Below are positions 1 to 6,445 of a stretch of 15,210 nucleotides of DNA, in pieces. Location of the stretch: the NCBI GenBank assembly GCA_034429475.1, contig DAOUGD010000311.1, positions 1 to 15,210 of the forward strand. The letters are read 5' to 3'. The DNA is from JAKQHY01 sp034429475. Its GTDB lineage: Bacteria; Chloroflexota; Anaerolineae; B4-G1; SLSP01. Position 1 is the stretch's first letter, and the number at the start of each line of letters is the position of its first letter. A program made the translations under genes and the position numbers. Under the pieces are notes generated by a model. The model was given only the letters and a program-made list of their open reading frames with translations. It made no database searches and was not told where the DNA came from.

Positions 1-28
1 CGCCGCTATAATTTTCGGATAGGTTCTA

Positions 29-75
29 AGCAGATTGAGCAGATTTTTTAATCTGCTCAATCTGCTAAATCTGCT
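29..75. repeat. 9-bp-period inverted array after mcrC
   Basis: The left arm (29-45) is two units of the type AGCAGATTG. The right arm (50-66) is its exact 17-bp reverse complement, separated by a loop of only four T, and a third unit (AATCTGCT) follows at 68-75. It folds into a 17-bp hairpin that could terminate mcrC transcription. The mcrC stop codon (complement of 65-67) and its last three codons (QQI) lie inside the array. It belongs to the same class as the other 7- and 9-bp arrays of this window. The first 28 bases of the window show no gene I can support. Confidence 0.85.
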
Positions 76-1279
76 GATAAAATCTAGCCCCAACCACGCA
101 AGCGACAAAGGCTTGCCCCGCCGCCGACAAATCCCCGTCCAGTGCAAAGGTCAGGCTGCGCACGTGGATGTCGCCGAGGGTCGCGTCCAACGGACGCGCC
201 AGAGGCGCGGGATAGACCAGCGCGGCCTCCTGGCAGCCCTTGATCTCGGCGTAAGCAACGACCTGTGCGATGTCGTCGCTCGCGGGCGAGTCGGCGGCCT
301 TATACTTCGTGTCGAGCACACCCAGGACTTGATTTGTCGTCGCATCGTACAGTGTGAGGTCAATGTCGAAGCGCCACTGCTGCGCCGCGCCAAACGTCAC
401 CCGCTCCTGCGCCTCCAGGCGAAAACGTCCCGGCGGCAGATGGTCGCGCAGCCACTCGGCGACGAACAGTTCATACAGGCGGGGCATGGGAATCAAGAAC
501 GGCGCCAGGGTATGATCGCCGGCGATGTGCGCCGGGCCGGTATGCTCCAGGAAGAAGCGACACAGCGCGTGCAGCGGACGGTAATCCGCGTTGAGCCGCC
601 CGTACAGTCGCCCGACGCAATCCTGCGCCGCAAACGGCGTCAGCGCGACCCCGCCGGTCAGCCCGCGACACGCCTGGCGCAAGGCGGGCAGCGTGCGCTC
701 AGTGCAGAGGCCGCTTTGCAGGATACGGTGCAGCGTCCAGGCGAGGAGTTGGTTGTCGTCCACGTCAGCGGTGTGTTCCTCGTACTCGCAGGGCAGGGCG
801 GCGGCCCACGGATGCCGCACATGCCGTGTCACGTCCAGCCGCCCGGCGATGTAAGGCAGCGCGCCCTCCTGCGCGACATAAGCCCGGTACAGCCCTTGCC
901 GTTCCCGATCCAGCACGCGCCGCGCCAGGACGTGCGCCAGCCGCTCGTAAAACTCCGCCAGCGACGCGCAGGCCATCTCCCCATCCAGAAATCGCAGGCC
1001 GGCGAGCCGGTAGGCCACTTCCAACATCCCGAAGAGGTTGCTGAGAGGTAATTTGGGCTGCAAGGCGATCTGGAAGTCCTGCGTCAGGGGAATCTGCCCC
1101 ACCCACCCCTGATTGGTCAGCCGCCAGCGGCCCTGCGTCTTGGGCGAGGGGAACTCCACGGTCACTTGCGGCCCGTAATGCTGCCAGAGCGCTTCCAGCG
1201 CGGCGTCCAGGGGCGGGGAGGGGACAAACGTGGCGGGGACAAACTCCTCAAGCGTCAAAATCTGGGGCAAAACTTCCAA
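65..1279 (-). CDS. mcrC: McrC-type endonuclease subunit of a McrBC restriction system
   Basis: This is the nuclease partner of the McrB motor encoded immediately upstream. In the known family McrC stimulates McrB GTP hydrolysis and carries the PD-(D/E)xK site that cuts DNA near modified cytosines. Visible here: an N-terminal all-beta-like segment starting ILTLEEF, a central helical part, and a C-terminal nuclease core with acidic residues D305 and D307 (FDIDLTLYD), then D323-T-K325 (VLDTKYK), then QVVAYA as the usual helix after the site. At 404 aa the length fits the longer McrC-like group rather than the shorter E. coli protein. The first possible start is a TTG three bases after the mcrB stop; TTG codons at residues 4 and 8 are alternatives, and there is no ATG near the N-terminus. 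Start and stop both fall in short tandem arrays. The nuclease looks intact. The modified base recognised cannot be read from sequence. Confidence 0.9.
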   Translation of the reverse strand: MEVLPQILTLEEFVPATFVPSPPLDAALEALWQHYGPQVTVEFPSPKTQGRWRLTNQGWVGQIPLTQDFQIALQPKLPLSNLFGMLEVAYRLAGLRFLDGEMACASLAEFYERLAHVLARRVLDRERQGLYRAYVAQEGALPYIAGRLDVTRHVRHPWAAALPCEYEEHTADVDDNQLLAWTLHRILQSGLCTERTLPALRQACRGLTGGVALTPFAAQDCVGRLYGRLNADYRPLHALCRFFLEHTGPAHIAGDHTLAPFLIPMPRLYELFVAEWLRDHLPPGRFRLEAQERVTFGAAQQWRFDIDLTLYDATTNQVLGVLDTKYKAADSPASDDIAQVVAYAEIKGCQEAALVYPAPLARPLDATLGDIHVRSLTFALDGDLSAAGQAFVACVVGARFYQQI

Positions 1280-1302
1280 CTTTTAACTTTCAACCTTCAA
1301 CC
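1272..1302. repeat. 7-bp-period array across the mcrB/mcrC junction
   Basis: There are four consecutive heptamers, ACTTCCA, ACTTTTA, ACTTTCA and ACCTTCA (1272-1299), followed by ACC. The mcrB stop codon (1283-1285) and the first possible mcrC start codon (1277-1279, TTG on the minus strand) both lie within this array, so it encodes the last residues of McrB (KVES) and the first of McrC (MEV). It has no inverted partner. Confidence 0.85.
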
Positions 1303-3478
1303 GGATTTCTTCCCATCGAAACGCGCGCGCTTTTTCCGGCCGGTCAAAGAAATACTCTTCAAGGTACGGCTCAATTTCCATCCGCCAGATGTCTTCCAAG
1401 TGGACGGTTAATTCCGGGTGCAGGAAGAAGGCGACGCCGACGTGATAGTGCGGATCGCCGATCTGCGCGTTGAGGCGCTGCAACACCTCGATCAGCCCTT
1501 CCACCGGGAAGCCGCTCGGCGCGTGGTAGCGGCGCAAGATGTCATAATCGGGGGACAGGGCGATGAAGGCGAACCGGCGGCGCAGCGCGTGATCCACCAG
1601 GGCAATGGAGCGGTCGGCGGTGTTCATCGTACCGAGAAGACGCGCGTTGGCCGGGATGCGCAGTACGCCGCCGCCCGCCAGCGCGATTGCGCGGTCGCGG
1701 TATTCCAGCAGGTACATCAACTCACCGAAGACGCGCGCGAGGTTGGCGCGGTTGATCTCGTCCAGGATCAGTACACACCGGTCGCGGCGGCGGCTCGCCC
1801 GCGCGCAGAAGTCGAGGAAGCGCCCCGGAACCAGCGGGTAGGTCAGCGCGCCGTCCGCGCCGGACTGCGGGCGGATGCCCTGGACGAAGTCCTCGTAGGC
1901 GTAGGCCGGGTGAAACTGCACCAGTTCCCAGAAACCGTCCCCGCCGCCGACCAGATGGCGGGCCAGGTGTTCCGCGATGAACGTCTTGCCCGTCCCCGGC
2001 GGCCCGTAGAAGATCGCCTGCCCCTTGCGTTCCACCGCGCGCACCCAGCGGGCGACCGTCGCCTCGTCCAGGTTCACGTCGGCAGCGCACTGGGAGAGGG
2101 CGTAAGGCGGCTGTAGCGCATAGGGTTCGGCGGCCTCGTGAAGCGCCGGCGACTCAGCCGCCGGTGGGTATGCCGTTTCCTCCGCCGGTTGGAGCGCTGG
2201 GGCTTCTGGCTCTGGACAGCCCGTCCCGGTCGGCGCCCAATCGCCAAAGAGCGCGTCGCGCTTGGCGAGGTCAAAAATGGCAGCAGAGATCTGTGGTTGA
2301 TGGGCGCGGCGATAGTTGCACGATGTCCAATGCTCGAAGCGTCGGGCAATGTACGCCAGGGTGCGTTCATAAGCGTGACGCAAGCTGCCACTAAGCGGTT
2401 TGGCTGTCTCCAACGGCAGTTTGTACATCCGGATTACCGCTTCATCGCCAGTGGTGAAGGGTTGGCCCTGGTCATAGGCTCCGGCAATATCCAGGTGCTC
2501 CTCAAACAGCGCCATCCCCACGCGAAATTGCGCGTAACACGGCCCGGAAAATTGCAGCACCGCCCAGTTGCCGAAGTTGAGCCGCAGCATACGCCCCTTG
2601 TGTGGCAGCGTCACCGCAAAGCGCGCGTCGTCCGGCCCGGCGACGCCCAGCCGCTCCAACGTCTCGCGGAGCAAATCGAAGGCCCATTCGGCTTCTTCGC
2701 GGCTGGCAAAAAGGTCTCCGAAAGGCTCACCCGCATCGTGAGCGACCTCCACCGCCGGCCCGGCAAAATCGTAATGCCGCACGGAAATCAGCCAATGGCA
2801 GAACATATCGAAAAGGTCGCCAGGGCGCGCATTGCTTTGATCCGGTACACGCAATATGTCCGCGTACGCCTCGATCAGCGCGAGCGTGGCGGCGTTGAGG
2901 TCGGCGTAATCGCCCAAGTCCGGGCCGTACTCCCTGCCGGTGAAATAAGCGACGACGCGCCGGGACTTGGCGTTGAGGATGGCGAAGCACTCCGGGCGCA
3001 GCGCGTTGAGAATGGGGGAGAGCGTGCCGGATTGAAAGCCTTTGGCGTAGGGCCGCGCCGCGAAGTCGCGGCAAGCGGCGGGAAGCGCGGCGGGGTCGGC
3101 GGTGCAGCGCCACACGAAATCGAGGAGCGCCTGCGCCACCTGCGGCCAGTCCGCCGGGTCAGTCCAGCCGGATGCCTCGTATTTCACGCGCACGTCGGAG
3201 ACAAACACCGCCGTGTTGTGCGTCCAGCGGTGCGCCTCGCGGTTGGCGGGCGTGTCGGCATAGGGCAGCAGCGAATCCAGCACCGCCGCAGTGACGTCCT
3301 CGCCGCGCCGGGCTGCGTCCTCAAGGTACGTCAGATTGTCGCGGGCCGCCGCGCGCGCCGCTTCGTAGCTTTGCCAATGCTGCCGCCCCTTTTCGGAAGG
3401 CCAATAATCAGCGATAAACTCCCCGAAAAGGTCGGTAAATTCTGTGTGACGGGTCGCCGCAGTCTCTAGGTCAAGCAT
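1283..3478 (-). CDS. mcrB: McrB-type AAA+ GTPase of a McrBC restriction system
   Basis: This is the motor and DNA-recognition subunit of a modification-dependent restriction system. Numbered from the ATG at 3478 (731 aa): Walker A GPPGTGKT at 492-499, Walker B ILDE with D573-E574 followed by INRAN, and MNTAD at 618-622, the NxxD signature thought to give McrB its GTP preference. After it comes the sensor-2-like DHALRRRF. The first ~440 residues are not the E. coli McrB DNA-binding domain. One part contains AILNAKSRRVVAYFTGREYG, a second (about 255-415) looks like a separate alpha/beta domain, and a Pro/Glu/Ala-rich linker follows. This region should set target choice. The frame stays open to a TTG at 3541, but those 21 codons run through a repeat hairpin (3489-3552), so the ATG at 3478 is preferred. 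mcrC begins three bases after the stop, indicating an operon with translational coupling. Confidence 0.9.
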   Translation of the reverse strand: MLDLETAATRHTEFTDLFGEFIADYWPSEKGRQHWQSYEAARAAARDNLTYLEDAARRGEDVTAAVLDSLLPYADTPANREAHRWTHNTAVFVSDVRVKYEASGWTDPADWPQVAQALLDFVWRCTADPAALPAACRDFAARPYAKGFQSGTLSPILNALRPECFAILNAKSRRVVAYFTGREYGPDLGDYADLNAATLALIEAYADILRVPDQSNARPGDLFDMFCHWLISVRHYDFAGPAVEVAHDAGEPFGDLFASREEAEWAFDLLRETLERLGVAGPDDARFAVTLPHKGRMLRLNFGNWAVLQFSGPCYAQFRVGMALFEEHLDIAGAYDQGQPFTTGDEAVIRMYKLPLETAKPLSGSLRHAYERTLAYIARRFEHWTSCNYRRAHQPQISAAIFDLAKRDALFGDWAPTGTGCPEPEAPALQPAEETAYPPAAESPALHEAAEPYALQPPYALSQCAADVNLDEATVARWVRAVERKGQAIFYGPPGTGKTFIAEHLARHLVGGGDGFWELVQFHPAYAYEDFVQGIRPQSGADGALTYPLVPGRFLDFCARASRRRDRCVLILDEINRANLARVFGELMYLLEYRDRAIALAGGGVLRIPANARLLGTMNTADRSIALVDHALRRRFAFIALSPDYDILRRYHAPSGFPVEGLIEVLQRLNAQIGDPHYHVGVAFFLHPELTVHLEDIWRMEIEPYLEEYFFDRPEKARAFRWEEIRLKVES

Positions 3479-3488
3479 CTTCAATTTA

Positions 3489-3552
3489 TTCTCAACGGAT
3501 TCAGCGGATTGAACGGAATTTTTCCGTTGGATTCCGTTCAATCCGTTGAGAA
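3489..3552. repeat. 9-bp-period inverted array upstream of mcrB
   Basis: Units of the AACGGATTC/AGCGGATTG type run at 3494-3518, with complementary units at 3522-3550. The outermost 13 bp (3489-3501 with 3540-3552) pair perfectly. Because the units are repeated, the arms can also pair in shifted registers. The element fills the space between the oxidoreductase stop (3554) and the mcrB ATG (3478). It could terminate or attenuate read-through into mcrBC, although there is no clear run of U after it. I see no convincing mcrB promoter elsewhere in this gap. Confidence 0.85.
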
Positions 3553-3553
3553 T

Positions 3554-4789
3554 TTATCCTCGGTACGTTGGAAAATGGCGATAGTTCCGCAAATCTATCA
3601 CCGTTCCCGCTTTCGCCCATCCGACGCGGCCAAGCTCAGAGGGCAAACAGCCCTGGTCGTAGCTGGCTTCCAGCGTCTCCTGCAACCCTTCCACCCAGGT
3701 CAACACGTCGTCCTCCTTCTCCTGGCGCTGGTGGAGTAAGTCCGGCGGAAATTCGGCGATGTCCCACACCGATTCCTGCGCGCCGTTGATGCTGAGGACG
3801 TGCGGCGTGGCGCCTGCGATGCCGCAGGCCAGCGGCGCGACGTCCGCCCCGCGCCGCACCGCATCGGCGGCCTGCCATAACTTGGAGGTATCGTCGGCGT
3901 AGGGATTGCCGTAGTCTTTCGTAGCGCCATTGCGAAAGTGCGCGATCACCGTGCTGGTGTAGGCCACGTACTCCACCGCTGCCTCCTCAAATTCGTAGCT
4001 CAGGATCGGGCCGATGGTGTTGGGGACGGGATGCGCCGTATAGAACAGGATTTCCACGCCGTCCGCCGTGCGGCAGCGGATGGCGGCGGTGTCGTAGTTC
4101 TCGATGGGGTTGGCGCGGTACAACTCGGCCTGCACGTCCACGGGCCACGCGCTCGTCTCGCGCGTCGCGCCCAGGAGGTAGAAGCCATTGTGCAGATAGT
4201 GCGCCGTGGCATTTTGCGCCGGGCTGTCGAGAATCCACGCGCCGTTGCTCGCCTTGAGCTTCGCCGCCCACGCATTGCGCGCATAGTACGACGCCGGACG
4301 CGGCCACAGCACTTTCGTGCGCAGCCGCAGCGGGCGTCCCAACTTGCCCGCCAGGATGTCTGCCTTGAGCGCCTGAATTGTCTCCGAAAACGACCACTGG
4401 TACGCGATGCCGACGAACTGTTGCGGGTACTGCTGCGCGGCCTCGGCCATCTGGCGCGCCTCCTGAATCGTACCGGTCAGGGGCTTCTCGCACAGCACGC
4501 TGGAGCCGTGCGCCAGCGCGTTCAGCGTGAAGGGCAGGTGCAGGTGAATCGGCGCGGCGATCATCACCAGGTCCGCCGTCCCCGCAGCGTAGAACGCATC
4601 CAGGTCGGGGTAGAGGGGGACGCCGGCGGCCTTGAGTTCGTCCAGATGCCGGCAGCTCACCGGATTGGGATCAATGCCCGCCACCAGGCGGACATGGTGC
4701 GCCGCCGACTCACTTAACAGTGCGCGCAGATAAAAGTTCCCGTAGCCGCCCAGGGCGACCAACGCGACGGTGACTTCTCGTTCTGTCAT
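3554..4789 (-). CDS. Gfo/Idh/MocA family NAD(P)-dependent oxidoreductase
   Basis: This is a predicted cytoplasmic dehydrogenase of the glucose-fructose oxidoreductase / inositol dehydrogenase superfamily, normally acting on sugars, cyclitols or derivatives with NAD(P). An N-terminal Rossmann fold shows VALVALGGYGNFY (glycine motif at 14-18), then the conserved CEKP at 100-103, where K102 is the expected catalytic lysine. The C-terminal half is the alpha/beta substrate domain. At the usual D-x-x-x-H site the protein has D188-S-P-A-Q192, with a histidine only at 197 (AH), so it belongs to a divergent branch or uses another base. At 411 aa it is slightly longer than typical (330-390). The start is ATG 4789, with GAGG five bases upstream. 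It appears monocistronic, with its own promoter; there are no sugar transport genes nearby, so the substrate is unknown. Confidence 0.85.
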   Translation of the reverse strand: MTEREVTVALVALGGYGNFYLRALLSESAAHHVRLVAGIDPNPVSCRHLDELKAAGVPLYPDLDAFYAAGTADLVMIAAPIHLHLPFTLNALAHGSSVLCEKPLTGTIQEARQMAEAAQQYPQQFVGIAYQWSFSETIQALKADILAGKLGRPLRLRTKVLWPRPASYYARNAWAAKLKASNGAWILDSPAQNATAHYLHNGFYLLGATRETSAWPVDVQAELYRANPIENYDTAAIRCRTADGVEILFYTAHPVPNTIGPILSYEFEEAAVEYVAYTSTVIAHFRNGATKDYGNPYADDTSKLWQAADAVRRGADVAPLACGIAGATPHVLSINGAQESVWDIAEFPPDLLHQRQEKEDDVLTWVEGLQETLEASYDQGCLPSELGRVGWAKAGTVIDLRNYRHFPTYRG

Positions 4790-4827
4790 GATGACCTCAC
4801 AGTGCAGAATTGCGAATTATGGCTTGG

Positions 4828-4855
4828 ATTGTACTCCCTTCTTTCTAGTAGTAAA
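4828..4855 (-). promoter_or_regulatory. Probable sigma70 promoter of the oxidoreductase gene
   Basis: On the minus strand there is TTTACT (4850-4855), a 16-bp spacer, and TACAAT (4828-4833), giving a start near 4821 and a leader of about 30 nt. The boxes match consensus at 4/6 and 5/6. It sits between the tRNA-Leu terminator and the ATG at 4789, where a promoter is needed. Confidence 0.45.
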
Positions 4856-4866
4856 AGTTTAAAACG

Positions 4867-4903
4867 AAAAGCACACCTTCACGAAAGGTAAAGGTGTGCT
4901 TTT
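4867..4903 (-). terminator. Rho-independent terminator after tRNA-Leu
   Basis: This is a perfect 13-bp inverted repeat, AAAAGCACACCTT with AAGGTGTGCTTTT, around an 11-nt loop. On the minus strand it ends in TTTTCGTTTT, which fits termination of the tRNA transcript. The A-rich other flank would let it work in both directions. Confidence 0.85.
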
Positions 4904-4929
4904 GGATGGGAGTCGGGAACCCAACTGAT

Positions 4930-5015
4930 TGGTGGGGCGGGAGGGATTCGAACCCTCACGTCCGCGAGGACAGAAGATTTTAAGTCTCCGGCGTCTGCCG
5001 TTTCGCCACCGCCCC
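4930..5015 (-). tRNA. tRNA-Leu (anticodon UAA), CCA encoded
   Basis: The acceptor stem is GGGGCGG (5009-5015) with CCGCCCC. The anticodon stem GGAGA/TCTTC encloses loop CTTAAAA, giving anticodon UAA. A long class II variable arm (TGTCC TCGC GGACG) is typical of Leu. The T arm is GAGGG-TTCGAAT-CCCTC and the discriminator is A at 4933. CCA is encoded at 4930-4932, unlike in the two tRNAs upstream. Confidence 0.95.
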
Positions 5016-5027
5016 ATTTTTACTAAA

Positions 5028-5051
5028 AACGGGCATCTGGTGATGCCCGTT
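5028..5051 (-). terminator. Hairpin with U-tract between tRNA-Cys and tRNA-Leu
   Basis: This is a perfect 10-bp stem, AACGGGCATC/GATGCCCGTT, with a 4-nt loop. On the minus strand it is followed by GTTTTTAG, giving a canonical intrinsic terminator shape. It lies within the tRNA cluster, 13 bases ahead of the tRNA-Leu 5' end, leaving no room for a separate Leu promoter downstream of it. It may instead set the dose of tRNA-Leu by partial termination, or act as an RNA-processing site. Confidence 0.75.
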
Positions 5052-5066
5052 ATTGTTTAGGTGGAG

Positions 5067-5138
5067 AGGCGACGGTCGGATTTGAACCGACGAATAAAGG
5101 TTTTGCAGACCTCTGCCTTGCCACTTGGCTACGTCGCC
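5067..5138 (-). tRNA. tRNA-Cys (anticodon GCA)
   Basis: The acceptor stem is GGCGACG (5132-5138) with CGTCGCC, and the discriminator is U, the known identity base of tRNA-Cys. The anticodon loop CTGCAAA gives GCA. The T arm is GTCGG-TTCAAAT-CCGAC. CCA is not encoded and must be added enzymatically. Confidence 0.95.
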
Positions 5139-5148
5139 AATAAAAAAG

Positions 5149-5220
5149 AGCGGGCTAAGGGATTCGAACCCTTGACCTTCTCCTTGGCAAGGAGACATTC
5201 TACCACTGAACTAAGCCCGC
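5149..5220 (-). tRNA. tRNA-Gly (anticodon GCC)
   Basis: The acceptor stem is GCGGGCT (5214-5220) with AGCCCGC, and the discriminator is U, usual for bacterial tRNA-Gly. The anticodon stem-loop TCTCC-TTGCCAA-GGAGA gives GCC. The T arm is AAGGG-TTCGAAT-CCCTT. CCA is not encoded. This is the first gene of the tRNA cluster; its 5' end lies 12 bases after a TATAAT box. Confidence 0.95.
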
Positions 5221-5232
5221 TTTACAGTGAAG

Positions 5233-5260
5233 ATTATACTACAAGCTCCAAATTTGACAA
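5233..5260 (-). promoter_or_regulatory. Strong sigma70 promoter of the tRNA cluster
   Basis: On the minus strand there is TTGTCA (5255-5260), 16 bp, then TATAAT (5233-5238), placing the start about five bases before tRNA-Gly. This is the best-matching promoter of the window, as expected for stable RNA. It begins only a few bases after the thioesterase stop codon at 5268. Confidence 0.8.
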
Positions 5261-5267
5261 GAGGCTT

Positions 5268-5660
5268 TCAAACGGATTGTTTCGCCGTGACGCGCTGCAT
5301 AAAGCGCGTGGGATTGATGATGACGCGCGTGTGTTCGCCCTCGCCGATTTTGTCCACCGCATCCCACGCTTCCACACGGAAGTGGAGGCGGCGGCCATCC
5401 ATGGCGACCAACTCCGCCTGCACGCGCACCGCCATCCCCACCGGCGTGGCCGCGAGGTGATTCACCGCGATGCGCGCACCGACGGTCGTGTCGCCCGGCT
5501 CCAGGTACGGCGCGATGCCCTGCTGCGCCGTGTTCTCCATCCACGCAACGAGGCAGGGCGTGCTCAGCACCGGCAGCAAGCCGCTCCCGTACACCTCCGC
5601 CGTGTCAGCCGCGGTGACGATGTGGGTCGTTTCGTTCACGAACCCCATTTCCAAGGACAT
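5268..5660 (-). CDS. FlK-type hotdog-fold thioesterase
   Basis: This is a predicted single-domain hotdog acyl-CoA thioesterase of the group containing fluoroacetyl-CoA thioesterase FlK. In FlK the catalytic residues are T42, E50 and H76. Here T34 (LSTPCLV), E42 (WMENTAQ) and H68 (AVNHLAATP) have exactly the same spacing (8 and 26), which supports a working enzyme. At 130 aa it has the family's normal size. The ATG at 5660 is chosen over upstream codons of the open frame (to 5693) because a perfect AGGAGG lies seven bases ahead of it. It is third in a row behind thyX and the MFS gene on the same strand, with a 69-bp gap containing repeats. The substrate is unknown. Fluoroacetate detoxification is possible but not indicated; house-cleaning hydrolysis of short acyl-CoA is as likely. 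Confidence 0.8.
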   Translation of the reverse strand: MSLEMGFVNETTHIVTAADTAEVYGSGLLPVLSTPCLVAWMENTAQQGIAPYLEPGDTTVGARIAVNHLAATPVGMAVRVQAELVAMDGRRLHFRVEAWDAVDKIGEGEHTRVIINPTRFMQRVTAKQSV

Positions 5661-5680
5661 ACGTTTCCTCCTAGAATATC

Positions 5681-5740
5681 TCAACGGATTCAACGGAAAG
5701 AAATGGCTAAAAAAATCTGCTTAATCCGCTTAATCTGCTG
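5681..5740. repeat. 9-bp-period arrays between thyX and the thioesterase gene
   Basis: There are two blocks. Units TCAACGGAT and TCAACGGAA lie at 5681-5698. Three units, AATCTGCTT, AATCCGCTT and AATCTGCTG, lie at 5714-5740. The blocks are only loosely complementary, as if the arms had diverged or come from two elements: the first matches the array near 3500 and the second the array near 50. The thyX stop codon (5730-5732) and its last codons (SAD) lie in the second block. Confidence 0.8.
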
Positions 5741-6407
5741 ACTCAATTGAGTTTTGATTGCCCAGGTTGGCATCAGGCGACGCGAAAAACGCCGGATACT
5801 GTTCCGCCAGGGAGGCCCGCAGCGCGCCGAAAACGGCCGGCGCGCGCGGCGCGAGCAGTTCCAGCATCGCCACCGCCGCCCGCCGAATCTCCCACTGCGC
5901 TTCCGGCGCGATCCGCAGGCGGAAGAAGTGCAGCAGTTCGCGGAAGTTCATCGTGACGACCAGGCGCGTCGCGGCAGCGTTGGGCAGGACGAAGCGCGCG
6001 TCTTCTTTCGGCACACCGGCTTCGCGCAACTGCTCATACGCGCCCTTGACGTGCTCCATCAATTCATCCCAAACGGCCTGAGCTTGTGGGTTGTCGCGCA
6101 CTGCGTCCGGCGTCACCATGTCGGGATCGGACATAGTGACGTAGCGCTGGCTCTCTTGCGAGTAGGAGGCCAGCCGGTGACGCACCAGTTGGTGCGAGCA
6201 CGCGCGGCTAATCCCCGAAATCTCAAACGTGGCGCTGGCGTGCTCGATGATGCTTTCGTGCCCATCGCGCAACCGGGCGCGGATGAATGCCGCCGGGTTC
6301 CCCCGGCTCTCGCTGCGATAACACACGCGCCCGGCGTGCTCCACCAGTTCCTCCGGCGTCCCGCCGCCGCGCAAATACTGCGTCAAAGCAATCAACTCAA
6401 CCTGCAT
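5730..6407 (-). CDS. thyX: Flavin-dependent thymidylate synthase ThyX
   Basis: ThyX makes dTMP from dUMP using methylene-tetrahydrofolate, FAD and NAD(P)H. The signature RHRx7S is clear as R76-H77-R78 ... S86 with R88 after it (RHRLASYSQESQRY). GHESIIEHA (49-57) is the conserved helix and NFRELLHFFRLR the C-terminal dUMP/FAD-contact region. The length of 225 aa is normal. The frame stays open far upstream into the transporter gene, but homology to ThyX begins at MQVELIAL, whose ATG at 6407 has GAGGGG ahead of it, so this start is used. It follows the MFS stop by 17 bases, implying co-transcription. The last three codons lie in a repeat array. No thyA is seen in the window. Confidence 0.95.
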   Translation of the reverse strand: MQVELIALTQYLRGGGTPEELVEHAGRVCYRSESRGNPAAFIRARLRDGHESIIEHASATFEISGISRACSHQLVRHRLASYSQESQRYVTMSDPDMVTPDAVRDNPQAQAVWDELMEHVKGAYEQLREAGVPKEDARFVLPNAAATRLVVTMNFRELLHFFRLRIAPEAQWEIRRAAVAMLELLAPRAPAVFGALRASLAEQYPAFFASPDANLGNQNSIESAD

Positions 6408-6417
6408 CCCGGCCCCC

Positions 6418-6445
6418 CTCACTCCTAACTCCTCACGCCTAACTC
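6418..6445. repeat. 7-bp-period array across the MFS/thyX junction
   Basis: There are exactly four heptamers, CTCACTC, CTAACTC, CTCACGC and CTAACTC. The MFS stop codon (6425-6427) and its last codons (GVRS) fall inside, and the thyX ribosome-binding region begins just beyond. It is single-orientation, with no hairpin partner. Confidence 0.8.

Noticed and set aside
35..1051. A 338-codon plus-strand open frame opposite mcrC
   Set aside because: It begins inside the repeat hairpin (SRFFNLLNLLNLL) and is antisense to the nuclease gene; no family resemblance.
2138..3469. A 443-codon plus-strand open frame antisense to mcrB
   Set aside because: It mirrors the codon pattern of a GC-rich gene and its product is Arg/Gln/Val-rich without recognisable domains, while the minus strand encodes a clear McrB.
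29..3552. Reading the short repeats as a CRISPR array or insertion-sequence ends
   Set aside because: The units are only 7 or 9 bp without spacers, differ between sites, and no transposase or cas gene or target duplication is visible.
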